A stretch of 64,000 nt of DNA, taken from assembly GCF_018861065.1 (NCBI RefSeq), contig NZ_JAHKQO010000013.1, positions 25,236 through 89,235 on the forward strand, read 5' to 3'. A model generated the notes under the pieces. That model did not search any database, was not told the DNA's origin, and saw only the letters and a list, made by a program, of their open reading frames with translations. Shown in pieces: positions 26,734-35,542 of this stretch (the first letter of the stretch is position 1; every line of letters starts with the position of its first letter). The translations under genes and the position numbers were made by a program. Origin of the DNA: Paraglaciecola arctica (GTDB lineage Bacteria > Pseudomonadota > Gammaproteobacteria > Enterobacterales > Alteromonadaceae).

Positions 26734-27750
26734 TTAATTCACCAATCCCATATGTGAGTCAAAACCAAAACGTAAATTAGCACATTGCAATGCTTGTGAG
26801 GCTGCGCCTTTTAATAAATTATCTATGGCACTAGTAACCACCAAATAGCCGGTTTTATTGTCCAATTTCCAAAACAGGTCACAGTATGGTGTACCCACTA
26901 CATCATCTATTTTAGGCCAAGTGTTTCTGAGCCTTATAATTGGATTGTCTTGGTAAGCCTGTTGATACGCCTCTGCTATTTGTTGTTCTGTTACGTTATT
27001 TGCAGTTTTAATGGTAATGGTTGCCAAAATGCCACGTTTGAAATTACCTAAATGAGGAGTGAAAATGACCTCTGTACCTAAATAATCGGCAATTTCCGGT
27101 TGATGTCTGTGGCCTAAAACTCCATAAGCATGCAAGCTTACTTCCGTAAAGCTACTGTTTAATGAAGCCTTTCTGCCAGCCCCAGACACACCGGATACTG
27201 CGTTAATAATAGGGAAGTGAGTGGAGTCAATTAATCCATTTAGTTGCAAAGGTTTAAGGGCTGTTAGAGAGGCGGTCGGGTAACAACCTGGTACAGCAAC
27301 TAAGTTGGCGCAACTGATTTGTTCTTGGTGCCAATCTGCTAAGCCGTATACGGCTTGTTCTAATAACTTTTCGGCGAGATGTTCAAAGCCATAGTAGTCA
27401 GCGAATTTGTTTTTATCTTTGATCCTAAAAGCCCCAGATAAATCCATTACGACGGCTTTTTTTCCACATAATGCGTCCATCCATTTATGACTGGTTTCGT
27501 GCGGAGTGGCTAAAAATATCAAGTCAAAGTTCTCAGCTAAGGCTGATAAATTGTCTTCGTCTATTGGCTGAAGCGGTAACTTAATCGAGTTAAAAAACTG
27601 CGGATGAATCTCACCTAATGGTTTCCATGCATCAGCACTATTGGCAGATACATATAAAGCGGCTAATTCAAATTGACTGTGGCTTTGAATTAATGCGGCT
27701 AACTCAGTGCCAGTATAGCCACTGGCTCCGATAATACAGGTTTTGATCAT
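26734..27750 (-). CDS. argC: N-acetyl-gamma-glutamyl-phosphate reductase
   Basis: A 338-residue NADPH-dependent reductase, third step of the pathway. The nucleotide loop is IIGASGYTGTELAALI. The active-site cysteine lies in VAVPGCYPTASL, and GVSGAGRKAS follows. It is the first gene of the argCBFGHA operon, transcribed away from argE. Its leader contains the hairpin terminator at 27803-27851 and the short ORF at 27873-27938, described separately. Confidence 0.95.
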   Translation of the reverse strand: MIKTCIIGASGYTGTELAALIQSHSQFELAALYVSANSADAWKPLGEIHPQFFNSIKLPLQPIDEDNLSALAENFDLIFLATPHETSHKWMDALCGKKAVVMDLSGAFRIKDKNKFADYYGFEHLAEKLLEQAVYGLADWHQEQISCANLVAVPGCYPTASLTALKPLQLNGLIDSTHFPIINAVSGVSGAGRKASLNSSFTEVSLHAYGVLGHRHQPEIADYLGTEVIFTPHLGNFKRGILATITIKTANNVTEQQIAEAYQQAYQDNPIIRLRNTWPKIDDVVGTPYCDLFWKLDNKTGYLVVTSAIDNLLKGAASQALQCANLRFGFDSHMGLVN

Positions 27751-27802
27751 TGGAAATTTCTCTAAGGGCTCAATGTGAGCATTGTACTAAATTATGAGGG
27801 TA

Positions 27803-27851
27803 AAAATAAAAAGCACTCTTTGCTCAAACAGTTAGTTTAAAGCAAAGAGTG
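27803..27851 (-). terminator. Intrinsic terminator inside the argC leader (candidate attenuator)
   Basis: On the minus strand CACTCTTTGCT pairs with AGCAAAGAGTG. The stem extends inward through TTTAAAC/GTTTG with one wobble and one bulge, closing on a TAACT loop. It is followed at once by CTTTTTATTTTTA. This is a complete intrinsic terminator pointing the same way as argC and ending about 50 bases before its ATG. It would stop transcripts that start at the operator region upstream. Confidence 0.75.
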
Positions 27852-27872
27852 AGCTATACGCTACAGCATCGA

Positions 27873-27938
27873 CTACCGTCGAAACAACAAGCTGGCGAAG
27901 CTAGGCAGGGAAATAAACTGAGATATAAATAGGTACAT
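27873..27938 (-). CDS. Candidate arginine leader peptide, 21 residues ending Arg-Arg
   Basis: An ORF of 22 codons: begins ATGTACCTATTT and ends TTTCGACGGTAG, so its last two residues are Arg-Arg (CGA CGG) directly before the stop. The stop lies about 22 bases before the terminator stem. CGAC-GGTA-GTCG over the Arg codons can form a small hairpin, as can GCTGTA-GCG-TATAGC just after. No strong ribosome-binding site is seen, and I did not find a convincing antiterminator pairing. The position between the promoter and the terminator of argC is what makes it notable. Confidence 0.4.
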   Translation of the reverse strand: MYLFISQFISLPSFASLLFRR

Positions 27939-28021
27939 ATACGTTATCTAACCAAAACAAGTTAAAGTAATAAGTGTCTTCAATAATCGACGTTTACGTT
28001 AAGTCGATTTTGATTGGCCTA

Positions 28022-28073
28022 TATAATGTCATGTGTTATATATTTATGCAATAAAAGTGAATAATTATTTAGT
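28022..28073. promoter_or_regulatory. Divergent argC/argE promoters with tandem ArgR-type boxes
   Basis: AGTGAATAATTATTTAGT (28056-28073) matches the ARG box (TnTGAATwwwwATTCAnw) with one mismatch in the TGAAT/ATTCA arms. A weaker copy TTATATATTTATGCAATA lies exactly three bases before it (28035-28052), the normal ARG-box spacing. A minus-strand promoter TTGCAT (28051-28046), spacer 17, CATTAT (28028-28023) runs through the boxes towards argC. A plus-strand -10 TATAAT (28022-28027) faces argE. The rest of the 27751-28082 gap holds the leader features. Confidence 0.6.
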
Positions 28074-28082
28074 TGGGTGTTT

Positions 28083-29228
28083 ATGCCAAATTTATCTTTC
28101 TTAGAACACTATGAAGAAATCATTAAGTGCCCGTCAATTAGCGCATTTGATGAAAAAATTGATCAATCAAATGAGCCGTTGATAGCCTTGCTGTCGGGTT
28201 GGTTTAGCGATCTAGGGTTTACCATAACTATTCAAAAAGTACCTAGTACTCGGAACAAATTTAACATGTTAGCCAAAATAGGCAGTGGTGAAGGTGGATT
28301 GCTACTTTGTGGTCACTCAGACACAGTGCCTTTTGATGAAGGGGCTTGGCAATCTGATCCATTCAAAGTCAAACAAACGGATGGAAAATTATTTGGCTTA
28401 GGTAGCTGTGACATGAAAGGTTTTTTTGCGTTTATTCTCGAGGCATTAAAAACTATTCCGCTCAGTAAGTTGAAAAAACCTTTGTATGTGCTCGCCACCG
28501 CTGACGAAGAAACGTCAATGGCGGGGGCGCGGTTTTTTGCCGAGCAACAATTAATACAGCCTAATATGGCGATTATTGGTGAGCCAACAGAACTCGTTCC
28601 AATTTATAAACATAAAGGGCATATAGCCCAAAGTTTAAATATTCAAGGAAAAGCAGGACACTCTAGCGACCCTGACAAAGGGGTGAATGCCATTGAAATC
28701 ATGTATCAGGCGATTGGTCAGCTAATGGATTTACAAAGCCAACTAAAAGCCAAGTTTCATGACGAGGCTTTTAGTGTGCCCCATGTCACTATGAATTTAG
28801 GGCATATTCACGGTGGCGACGGTGAAAACCGAATTTGTGGGCACTGTAAGCTTAACTTTGACTTGCGCGCCGTACCAGAATTGAGCGATGAGCAAGCGCT
28901 AGCATTAATTGACGAAGCATTAGCGCCAGTAAAAAACAAATATCCGAATCGCTTAAGTTTGGATTTGATGTATCCAACAGCCCCTGCTTTTGCGTGCCGA
29001 GATGAACAAAATATTCTAGCGCTAGCTGAACAACTTACAGGTAAAAAATTTCAAAGTGCCAACTACGCTACTGAAGCCCCATTTATTAATCAACTAGGCT
29101 GCGACACTATTGTTTTAGGGCCGGGTAGTATTAATCAAGCTCATCAACCTGACGAATATATTTCGTTGGACTACGTTAATCCAACGGTGCATATTTTACA
29201 GCAGATGATTTACAAAGTGTGTTGCTAA
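28083..29228 (+). CDS. argE: Acetylornithine deacetylase
   Basis: A 381-residue M20-family metal enzyme that removes the acetyl group from N-acetylornithine. Metal-binding blocks are LLCGHSDTVPFD, GSCDMKGFFAF, ATADEETSMAGAR and IIGEPTELVP. ATG 28083 follows GGGTG by a few bases; a GTG six bases upstream (28077) is an alternative start. Together with ArgA this makes the linear acetylated pathway. It is divergent from argC with a shared operator region, as in Escherichia argE-argCBH. Confidence 0.94.
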   Translation: MPNLSFLEHYEEIIKCPSISAFDEKIDQSNEPLIALLSGWFSDLGFTITIQKVPSTRNKFNMLAKIGSGEGGLLLCGHSDTVPFDEGAWQSDPFKVKQTDGKLFGLGSCDMKGFFAFILEALKTIPLSKLKKPLYVLATADEETSMAGARFFAEQQLIQPNMAIIGEPTELVPIYKHKGHIAQSLNIQGKAGHSSDPDKGVNAIEIMYQAIGQLMDLQSQLKAKFHDEAFSVPHVTMNLGHIHGGDGENRICGHCKLNFDLRAVPELSDEQALALIDEALAPVKNKYPNRLSLDLMYPTAPAFACRDEQNILALAEQLTGKKFQSANYATEAPFINQLGCDTIVLGPGSINQAHQPDEYISLDYVNPTVHILQQMIYKVCC

Positions 29229-29279
29229 CCCTGCTCGTTAATTGAATGTTAGATTTATTAATATAAGGTTTGATACAAA

Positions 29280-29687
29280 ATGCAAAAAACTATCGCTTTG
29301 GTTGCCCATGATCATAAAAAGCCCGATTTAATTAAGTGGTCTTTGGTGCATAAAGCCGAGTTGAGTAAACATAAATTAGTCGCCACCGGTACCACTGGTG
29401 GTTTGTTACAAAAAGAATTAGGACTTGCAATCCACTGTTTCAAAAGTGGTCCGTTAGGAGGGGACCAGCAAATAGGCGCACTAATCGCAGAAGGAAAGTT
29501 AGATTGTTTGATATTTTTTTGGGATCCTCTTAATCCGGCTCCCCATGATCCTGACGTCAAAGCATTACTAAGGTTGTGCTCGGTGTGGAATGTACCCGTT
29601 GCTTGTAATGTGTCGACAGCAGATATGCTAATGACTTCAACTGCGTTTACCGGAGAAGAATATCAGCGCGAAATTCCAAATTTGTAA
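29280..29687 (+). CDS. mgsA: Methylglyoxal synthase
   Basis: A 135-residue enzyme converting dihydroxyacetone phosphate to methylglyoxal. [16 protein letters not shown] starts the fold, and [11 protein letters not shown] binds phosphate. The catalytic aspartate lies in [17 protein letters not shown], and [20 protein letters not shown] is a family hallmark. It is shorter than Escherichia MgsA (152 aa), by N-terminal residues only. It follows argE by 51 bases and may be co-transcribed. Confidence 0.94.
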   Translation: MQKTIALVAHDHKKPDLIKWSLVHKAELSKHKLVATGTTGGLLQKELGLAIHCFKSGPLGGDQQIGALIAEGKLDCLIFFWDPLNPAPHDPDVKALLRLCSVWNVPVACNVSTADMLMTSTAFTGEEYQREIPNL

Positions 29688-29699
29688 AAGCATAGAATA

Positions 29700-29731
29700 C
29701 CACTGAGCTTTAATAAATAGGGGCTCAGTGG
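29700..29731. terminator. Convergent hairpin between mgsA and the GH15-like gene
   Basis: CCACTGAGC (29700-29708) pairs with GCTCAGTGG (29723-29731) around a 14-base loop. It lies 12 bases after the mgsA stop and 12 before the minus-strand stop at 29743, so it could serve both. T tracts on either side are short. Confidence 0.6.
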
Positions 29732-29742
29732 CATTTACAATT

Positions 29743-32700
29743 TTACTCTACTGGTCGGACAGTTAACAGATGATTCAAGGCCGAAATGATGAACGTTGTG
29801 CTATGGGCTGGAGATTGTTGATAAAAACGCTCCCACGCATGACTTTTATGTTCATCATAGTGCTGTTGCCTTTCTGGAAATTCCTCAACGTAAGCTAGAT
29901 TGACCGCATGGCCGATAGTTACGTCAATTACAATGGCTTCCTCCACTTTCAAACTAGGATTTTGTTTGAAGAAACTAGCTAAGGCGGTGAATGTTTCAAT
30001 GGTGAGTTGACGATACTCAGCAGAGTGAATATTGTTGAGCATATGTTCGATTAACAATGCGAATGCTTGCTCTCCTTCGGTCATATCGCTCAACACTAAG
30101 TCACTACTAAGTCGATTACGTTTATCCATTTTGTTGCCAATAACTAGTCCGCTAGTGTGTTTTAAAACACTCCAAATTTGAGCTAAGAAGTCTGCAGACC
30201 GACGGTCGAGTATGCCTTGGTGTTGGCGCCACGCTAGCCAACCATCATTAGGTGTTTTTAGTTGCTCTAACCCCAAGTTTTGCTGCCAATTAAGTTCTTC
30301 AATATTACCTTGGGCATGCAGCGCTTCGAGTTTTTGAGGAAGATCTGCTAGGGTTTGATAGTTCTCTAATACTGCCTCTAAGCGTGATTGAATTTCAGAA
30401 GGAGGCATATCCATCAATAATTCATAGGCCTCGTCTGATGTGGTGTTTTTAGCTCTAGTAATTTGACTGGTGAGCAACACAATCAACAGACTCACTCGTA
30501 ATGTTAATAGTTCGCGGAATAATTCAGGTCTAGCTTTAATTAATAGGCCTAGATACAACAATACTTCTTGAGTAAGGATTTGGTCTCGTACATCTTCACG
30601 GCAAAATTGCACGATCCGCTGCATCAATTCTTCGTCAGTTAACGGTCGTGTGATCAAGGACTCATCATGATAGGAACGACCCACTTGGATAAATTTCTGA
30701 GCAACAAGTAAATCACCGACAGCTAAGCCAATGTCACCATCAATTTTACCAAGTAACCCTGCCGCTTGACGCAATACTGACCAAAGTCGCAATCGTCCTG
30801 CTTGAGCATACACCTCTTCAATTAAATCATGCAAACTTCGTCGTTGGTTATGAAGTGGAATTGCAGAATCAATGGCTTGCAGTTCGACTAACTTTGTTAA
30901 TAACGCTATTTGTTGATATAGGTTCGTGGCTTCAGCCAATTTCCCTTGTAACAGACCAACGTCTTTGCTTAACGCAATTTCAAGTTCTTCGCTCGGCGAC
31001 AATTGTTTGTGTTCGCCCGCTAAGGCCAATACACAAGATTGAGACATGAGGTTGTCTAGTGGTCGTTCCGGCAAGGTGAGATCCTTTAGATACTCAACAT
31101 GTTCAACCGCGGCAGTGTTGATTAACTGAGCCATAATGTCGTGACGTACAGGAATTGAGTCTACTTCACCGCTGGCTATCTCTTTCATCAGGGCATAAAA
31201 GGTGGTGCGATCGGTATCCAATAAGTTGTGAGTTAGCAGGACTGTTACTGTTGGCCTGCCTAACTCTGTCCAATTGCGGTGCAAATATTTGAGTTCTGAC
31301 TTAAAACGACGCACCAAAAATTCAATATCGTAACTCAGGAAAAAGTCGCGTTGGATGAAAGACGGGGTGAGGCAAATTGCTCTTTGTTTACCCATCATGT
31401 ATACACGGCTGGTGGTTAAACTCTTTAGTTTTCTGGGAGTACGACCTGATAATCCTAACACTTCACATTTACCGATTTGTGCATGAATACTGGCAATATC
31501 TTCTGGGCGATATACCTGTACAGGTGAAATATCCGACAGAGCTTGAGTTGCCACGCCATGGGATTCGAGCTCTTGTTGCAATACGTTATCTTCAGCTAAA
31601 AACATAAGCTGGACCACAGGTTTTTTAGGTATTTTGTATTGCCTGCGTCCTAAAGGATCCAAATCCCCCGGTCGTAGCAATCCATCTTCGAGCAAACATC
31701 CCAGCAAATATAAACTTTGCGCCCATACCAAAGGCACGTTGTCGTTGGGTTCCCGTTTTTGTGAGCCTGGCTCTAAACGCTCTTGTTCAACACAATCTTC
31801 AGTAACAAAATATAATTCAGGTAAGAGTTTCTGGCCATTTTGTTCGACCAATACCGCATCAAGCCGAGCGCGATAATGGGCTATTTGTTGACTATCGTCG
31901 CGAAAAATAGCGTCTAAATACAAATAGGTATAAAACAGCGGCCACTCAGATTCGATATGTTCAAACTGCTTCAATTCTTGCTCTTCGTAGTGCAATCTAC
32001 CTTCATCTTCGAGAGAGGTTTGATGCCCATCCCGCAAAAATCGTTTAAGCCCGTAGTTGCCCTCTAACTTAGTTATGATGTCGTTGCGAACTTTGTCTGC
32101 AAGCACTGGGTCGTCAACTGCAAAAGCTGGATACCCAACTATGCTGAGCAAGGCTGCATCAGTTTCTTTGGTATTGGATTCTCGAGGCAACATAGTAGTT
32201 AAGGTAATATTAGACTGCGCTATATTGTCAGGAATGACGTGTATAACGCTAGATTGCGAACCTTTTGCACCAAAAAGATTAAAGCCAGATAGCGCTTCTA
32301 AGGCAGCTTTAGCCATGCCTAGCGAACTGGCATTTAACTCTACGTTACCACTGTTACTTTTGGCTCCTCGTTCCCAAATACCAAAATCGGGTGTGCGGTA
32401 AGCCCGTTCAATGTAATACACTAAATTCTGTACAAAACTGACTTCTTCGTTGGTCCAGATTATTTCTAGTCCAGAGGCAATCATTTGGGTCAGAGTGAGC
32501 AGAAATACTGAGGTCGCATCGACTTGTAAATGCCCCCATTCCTCATCGCCCACAACACTGTCGCCAGTGGCCGTATCGTATTTAGCATGTAATGCGTCTA
32601 TAGGGTGTCGACTCTTCTTAAATTTCTCAACTTTAGCCGACTGCGCCATCATCGAGCGCAATAAAGCACGCATCAACTTAACTGTGCGTTGTTGTAGTTC

Positions 32701-32931
32701 GAAACCTCGTCCGCCGTCGTCGTCTAAGTTACGATAAGCTAAAGCAAGGCCCCATACGGCCAAAATACTGTAGACATTATCGCGAACCCAGGCATCTTGG
32801 TAATTGCCGTGCACGGTCACCGCAGTACTGGCAGGTAGTAGACCCGAGATTGGGTGTTGTTTATCGAGTATGACCGATTGAATTTGGCCATAATATTGCT
32901 CAAGACTGGTTCGTAATTCGATGTCTTGCAT
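29743..32931 (-). CDS. Large GH15 / phosphorylase-kinase-alpha-like protein
   Basis: A 1062-residue protein. The N-terminal ~430 residues resemble the (alpha/alpha)6 glucoamylase-like domain of phosphorylase kinase alpha/beta subunits: HGNYQDAWVRDNVYSILAVWGLALAYR, then GDEEWGHLQVDATSVFLL, and FGIWERG. The remaining ~600 residues resemble the rest of the eukaryotic alpha subunit rather than a second enzyme. No signal peptide is present, so it is cytoplasmic. Bacterial homologues have no established role; a glucan-related or regulatory function is speculation. GGAG precedes the ATG by five bases. It stands alone, with terminators at both ends. Confidence 0.75.
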   Translation of the reverse strand: MQDIELRTSLEQYYGQIQSVILDKQHPISGLLPASTAVTVHGNYQDAWVRDNVYSILAVWGLALAYRNLDDDGGRGFELQQRTVKLMRALLRSMMAQSAKVEKFKKSRHPIDALHAKYDTATGDSVVGDEEWGHLQVDATSVFLLTLTQMIASGLEIIWTNEEVSFVQNLVYYIERAYRTPDFGIWERGAKSNSGNVELNASSLGMAKAALEALSGFNLFGAKGSQSSVIHVIPDNIAQSNITLTTMLPRESNTKETDAALLSIVGYPAFAVDDPVLADKVRNDIITKLEGNYGLKRFLRDGHQTSLEDEGRLHYEEQELKQFEHIESEWPLFYTYLYLDAIFRDDSQQIAHYRARLDAVLVEQNGQKLLPELYFVTEDCVEQERLEPGSQKREPNDNVPLVWAQSLYLLGCLLEDGLLRPGDLDPLGRRQYKIPKKPVVQLMFLAEDNVLQQELESHGVATQALSDISPVQVYRPEDIASIHAQIGKCEVLGLSGRTPRKLKSLTTSRVYMMGKQRAICLTPSFIQRDFFLSYDIEFLVRRFKSELKYLHRNWTELGRPTVTVLLTHNLLDTDRTTFYALMKEIASGEVDSIPVRHDIMAQLINTAAVEHVEYLKDLTLPERPLDNLMSQSCVLALAGEHKQLSPSEELEIALSKDVGLLQGKLAEATNLYQQIALLTKLVELQAIDSAIPLHNQRRSLHDLIEEVYAQAGRLRLWSVLRQAAGLLGKIDGDIGLAVGDLLVAQKFIQVGRSYHDESLITRPLTDEELMQRIVQFCREDVRDQILTQEVLLYLGLLIKARPELFRELLTLRVSLLIVLLTSQITRAKNTTSDEAYELLMDMPPSEIQSRLEAVLENYQTLADLPQKLEALHAQGNIEELNWQQNLGLEQLKTPNDGWLAWRQHQGILDRRSADFLAQIWSVLKHTSGLVIGNKMDKRNRLSSDLVLSDMTEGEQAFALLIEHMLNNIHSAEYRQLTIETFTALASFFKQNPSLKVEEAIVIDVTIGHAVNLAYVEEFPERQQHYDEHKSHAWERFYQQSPAHSTTFIISALNHLLTVRPVE

Positions 32932-33258
32932 AATGGCTCCTTATCGCCCAGTAACCTAATCAAGAAAATTCAGCTTAACTAATAGTCTAAATTATTGATC
33001 GCTAGTGTAACTGGTAGCCAGAGTTATTTGATGTTTTAGTCAACCTAAGGTTGATTTATTTTGATACAGCGTCAATACAGGTCCTCATTTTTGGACAAAT
33101 TTAATAAAGTTAGCGCTATCAATAGATAGCGGTGATGCTGGAGACAATGCTTTCTCTAAATTTCATACCAACCAAGAGTACTGCTTTGCAAAAAGACAAT
33201 TTGCATTGAAAACAGGCCCGTTCTATTAAACTAGGCCTGTATTTCTTTAATCTTTTCA
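32932..33258. other. Gene-free stretch between the GH15-like and PEP-CTERM genes
   Basis: 327 bases with no supported ORF. The left part should contain the promoter of the 1062-aa minus-strand gene, but no clear consensus is visible. The right part contains the terminator at 33209-33240. Confidence 0.5.
33209..33240 (-). terminator. Intrinsic terminator of the PEP-CTERM-type gene
   Basis: ACAGGCC (33212-33218) pairs with GGCCTGT (33234-33240). Read on the minus strand the stem is followed by TTTTC. It lies 19 bases beyond the stop at 33259. Confidence 0.7.
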
Positions 33259-33828
33259 CTATTTTAATTTACGTCTCACAGCAAACATTCCGGTCATAGA
33301 AAATAACATCAATAAAACTATTGATGGCTCGGATACTGGAGAAACCTGAGCATTAATATCCACACTCAATTCATAGTCATATTCATTGAAAGTATCCATC
33401 AATCCTTCACTGCCTCCTAGCGCCAAAGTGTAAAACCCTGCAGTTAAACTGATGCCAGTGAGAAAATCAGGCGCACCTGGTACAAATGGGTCACTGCCCG
33501 TTATATAGGTTAGGTCTGTGAAAAAATCAGAAAAATCACCGCTGTTATTAAACGTTATGCCATACTCATTCCCCACAGTACCGCTATATAAACTTAAGCC
33601 AAAATCAATGCTTGCGTTAAGTACTATGTCCACTAAAGACGCTTCTGTGACTTCAAATAAAATGTAGTCCAAACCATCACCATATGTATTTTCGAGTAAC
33701 CATGCTGAATCTCCGGTTACGCTGCCTGCCACATTACCATTTACAGGCAAATCAATGATTGACGCTTGGCTCACACTGGCTGCACCTAACATGGCCACTG
33801 CACAGATTGTTCTAAATAAATATTTCAT
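33259..33828 (-). CDS. Secreted protein with a PEP-CTERM-type sorting signal (SEP variant)
   Basis: A 189-residue protein. The N-terminal signal peptide is cleaved probably after SVSQAS. A beta-rich body contains many Gly, Asp and aromatic residues. The C-terminus has VSEPSIVLLMLF, a hydrophobic helix, and then RRKLK. This is the tripartite layout of PEP-CTERM exosortase substrates, with SEP in place of PEP at residues 166-168. Such proteins are anchored and processed by an exosortase, which is not in this window. AGGA precedes the ATG by seven bases. Confidence 0.75.
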   Translation of the reverse strand: MKYLFRTICAVAMLGAASVSQASIIDLPVNGNVAGSVTGDSAWLLENTYGDGLDYILFEVTEASLVDIVLNASIDFGLSLYSGTVGNEYGITFNNSGDFSDFFTDLTYITGSDPFVPGAPDFLTGISLTAGFYTLALGGSEGLMDTFNEYDYELSVDINAQVSPVSEPSIVLLMLFSMTGMFAVRRKLK

Positions 33829-33847
33829 TTCGATTCCTTAGTTAAGC

Positions 33848-33869
33848 GCACCAACTCGGAGGTTGGTGC
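33848..33869 (-). terminator. Hairpin between the PhoX-like and PEP-CTERM-type genes
   Basis: GCACCAAC (33848-33855) and GTTGGTGC (33862-33869) form an eight-pair stem with a six-base loop, 12 bases after the PhoX-like stop. No T run follows on the minus strand, so it may be a weak terminator or a processing site. Confidence 0.45.
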
Positions 33870-33880
33870 TTAATATAGAG

Positions 33881-35335
33881 TTAAAGAGCACCATTTTCCC
33901 ATGGGCCTGTGATTGCAAATGTCACGCCTGGTGATTGCACATTGACAAACAACCAGCGTCCATAGAAGCAGGCACCAGCCCATTCCTGACTAGTAAAACT
34001 TCTGCGATTTGAACCATCAGTAGAAGAGCCTACGCTGTCCCAAAAGTTGCTTTGAGTGCCAGGGTATACAGCCTCTACTGCAGCTAAGTCACCGGCATCC
34101 ATGGCTATATTGTTTTCAGCGAAAGGAAAGGTTTCGCCGCTTTTGGTCAAACCGATTAAACGTTTGGGATTAGAGCCGCCATCTTCGCACAACAGCATAT
34201 TACCCCTTGGGCTTATGGCGATGTTGTCAGGGCCATCAACTTGAGTTTCGGCATCAGTTGACTCAAAAATAATGCTAAGCTGCTGACGTCTAGGATCGAA
34301 ACAGAAAACTTGACCAAGTCCAGAAGCGCCACCTGAAGTGGAGACAAAGTAAATTCTTCCATCGTCGTACCAGCACCCTTCGCCTCGTGCAATAATGGCT
34401 GCATCAGATGCTTGGTTATAACATCTTTCGCTAATCGCATCAGGATCTGGCACTTCTTGCCAAGTAACATCCCACGTTGTGCCCGCGATTTGTCCTCCCC
34501 GCAGATCTACTCTTGGAGTATTGTTAAGTACCATTGCGTATAGTTTACCGCCGGATTTTAAATCACCCCACTCACCTGTAGGTTCAAATTTGTAAAATGC
34601 TGACGAGCCCGCATCTTCGGTTTCGTAAACAAAACCAGTAGCAGGGTCAACAGCGGCCGCTTCGTGTGAAAAACGTCCCATTTGAGTAATAGGTTGTCCA
34701 TCTGAGATGCCGAAACCAGGTACTTCAAAAACGTAACCATGGTTAAAACCTTGTGGTCCTTGGCCCCAGCTATGAAAAGTTTCTTCACATGAAAGCCATG
34801 TTCCCCAAGGTGTAGGTCCACCTGCACAGTTTCTAATAGTGCCACCTAGACTGTTGTAAGAGGATAGAAACTCGCCTTTTACCACATCAAACATAAGGTT
34901 TGTTGTGCCACCATTTTGAGCTTCGTTGTAAATACCACGGCCACTTGCTGGTGAAGAAGGAAATCCTTCTCCCTCTGAACATTCGTGGTTACGAACAAGA
35001 GCAATGACATTGCCTTTGGCTGCTACTACGCCCATACCATCGTGGTCTGTAGGAGTGGGTAAGCGGTCGGCCTGAACTTGGCCAGTCCAACCAAACGAAG
35101 TGTATTCAAATCCTTGAGGAAGTGATAACAAAGTCAACCCTGTCGCTTTATCAGCGGTAGGTACCAATTCACCGTAAGAGCTGCTAAAAGGTAAACTTGC
35201 TGCATTCGTGCGAGTCGAAAGGGCTATAAATGCGGTACTAGCAGCAGCAATTGAACCTCCTTTTAAAACCTGTCTTCGGCTAAATGTTGGCTGAATGGGT
35301 AAATCGATATTATTTTCAGAATTCGGTATCTTCAT
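33881..35335 (-). CDS. Tat-exported PhoX-like protein (DUF839)
   Basis: A 484-residue protein with a twin-arginine signal peptide (FSRRQVLKGGSIAAASTAF, cleavage probably after the Ala-rich stretch). The body belongs to the PhoX/DUF839 beta-propeller family: GLTLLSLPQGFEYTSFGW, ALVRNHECSEGEGF, NCAGGPTPWGTWLSCEE, FSHEAAAVDPATGFVYETED, and GPDNIAISPRGNMLLCEDG. Characterised PhoX enzymes are calcium/iron alkaline phosphatases; activity here is inferred. It lies directly behind tatC on the same strand. The GCACCAAC/GTTGGTGC hairpin at 33848-33869 sits between it and the PEP-CTERM-type gene. Confidence 0.82.
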   Translation of the reverse strand: MKIPNSENNIDLPIQPTFSRRQVLKGGSIAAASTAFIALSTRTNAASLPFSSSYGELVPTADKATGLTLLSLPQGFEYTSFGWTGQVQADRLPTPTDHDGMGVVAAKGNVIALVRNHECSEGEGFPSSPASGRGIYNEAQNGGTTNLMFDVVKGEFLSSYNSLGGTIRNCAGGPTPWGTWLSCEETFHSWGQGPQGFNHGYVFEVPGFGISDGQPITQMGRFSHEAAAVDPATGFVYETEDAGSSAFYKFEPTGEWGDLKSGGKLYAMVLNNTPRVDLRGGQIAGTTWDVTWQEVPDPDAISERCYNQASDAAIIARGEGCWYDDGRIYFVSTSGGASGLGQVFCFDPRRQQLSIIFESTDAETQVDGPDNIAISPRGNMLLCEDGGSNPKRLIGLTKSGETFPFAENNIAMDAGDLAAVEAVYPGTQSNFWDSVGSSTDGSNRRSFTSQEWAGACFYGRWLFVNVQSPGVTFAITGPWENGAL

Positions 35336-35542
35336 GTCTTTTTCCTTGCTGTTTGAAAATTGTCATTAACATTCAAAAGAAAGGTTCAACTTGGTGTTGA
35401 CGGCAACCTTACGAGTTCAAATTTAAAGGGTTAACATGACATTTTATGGCAAATTATTTGACAGTTTTTGTAAGCATTCATGGCAGTTTAATAGCAGAAA
35501 AATGACAAGCCGCGTGTCTGGGGTCCGAATTATAGGACACGT

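Noticed and set aside
35509..35541. A terminator between tatC and the PhoX-like gene
   Set aside because: CGTGTC/GACACG arms exist but are interrupted and not followed by a T run close to the stem; support is too weak for a feature.
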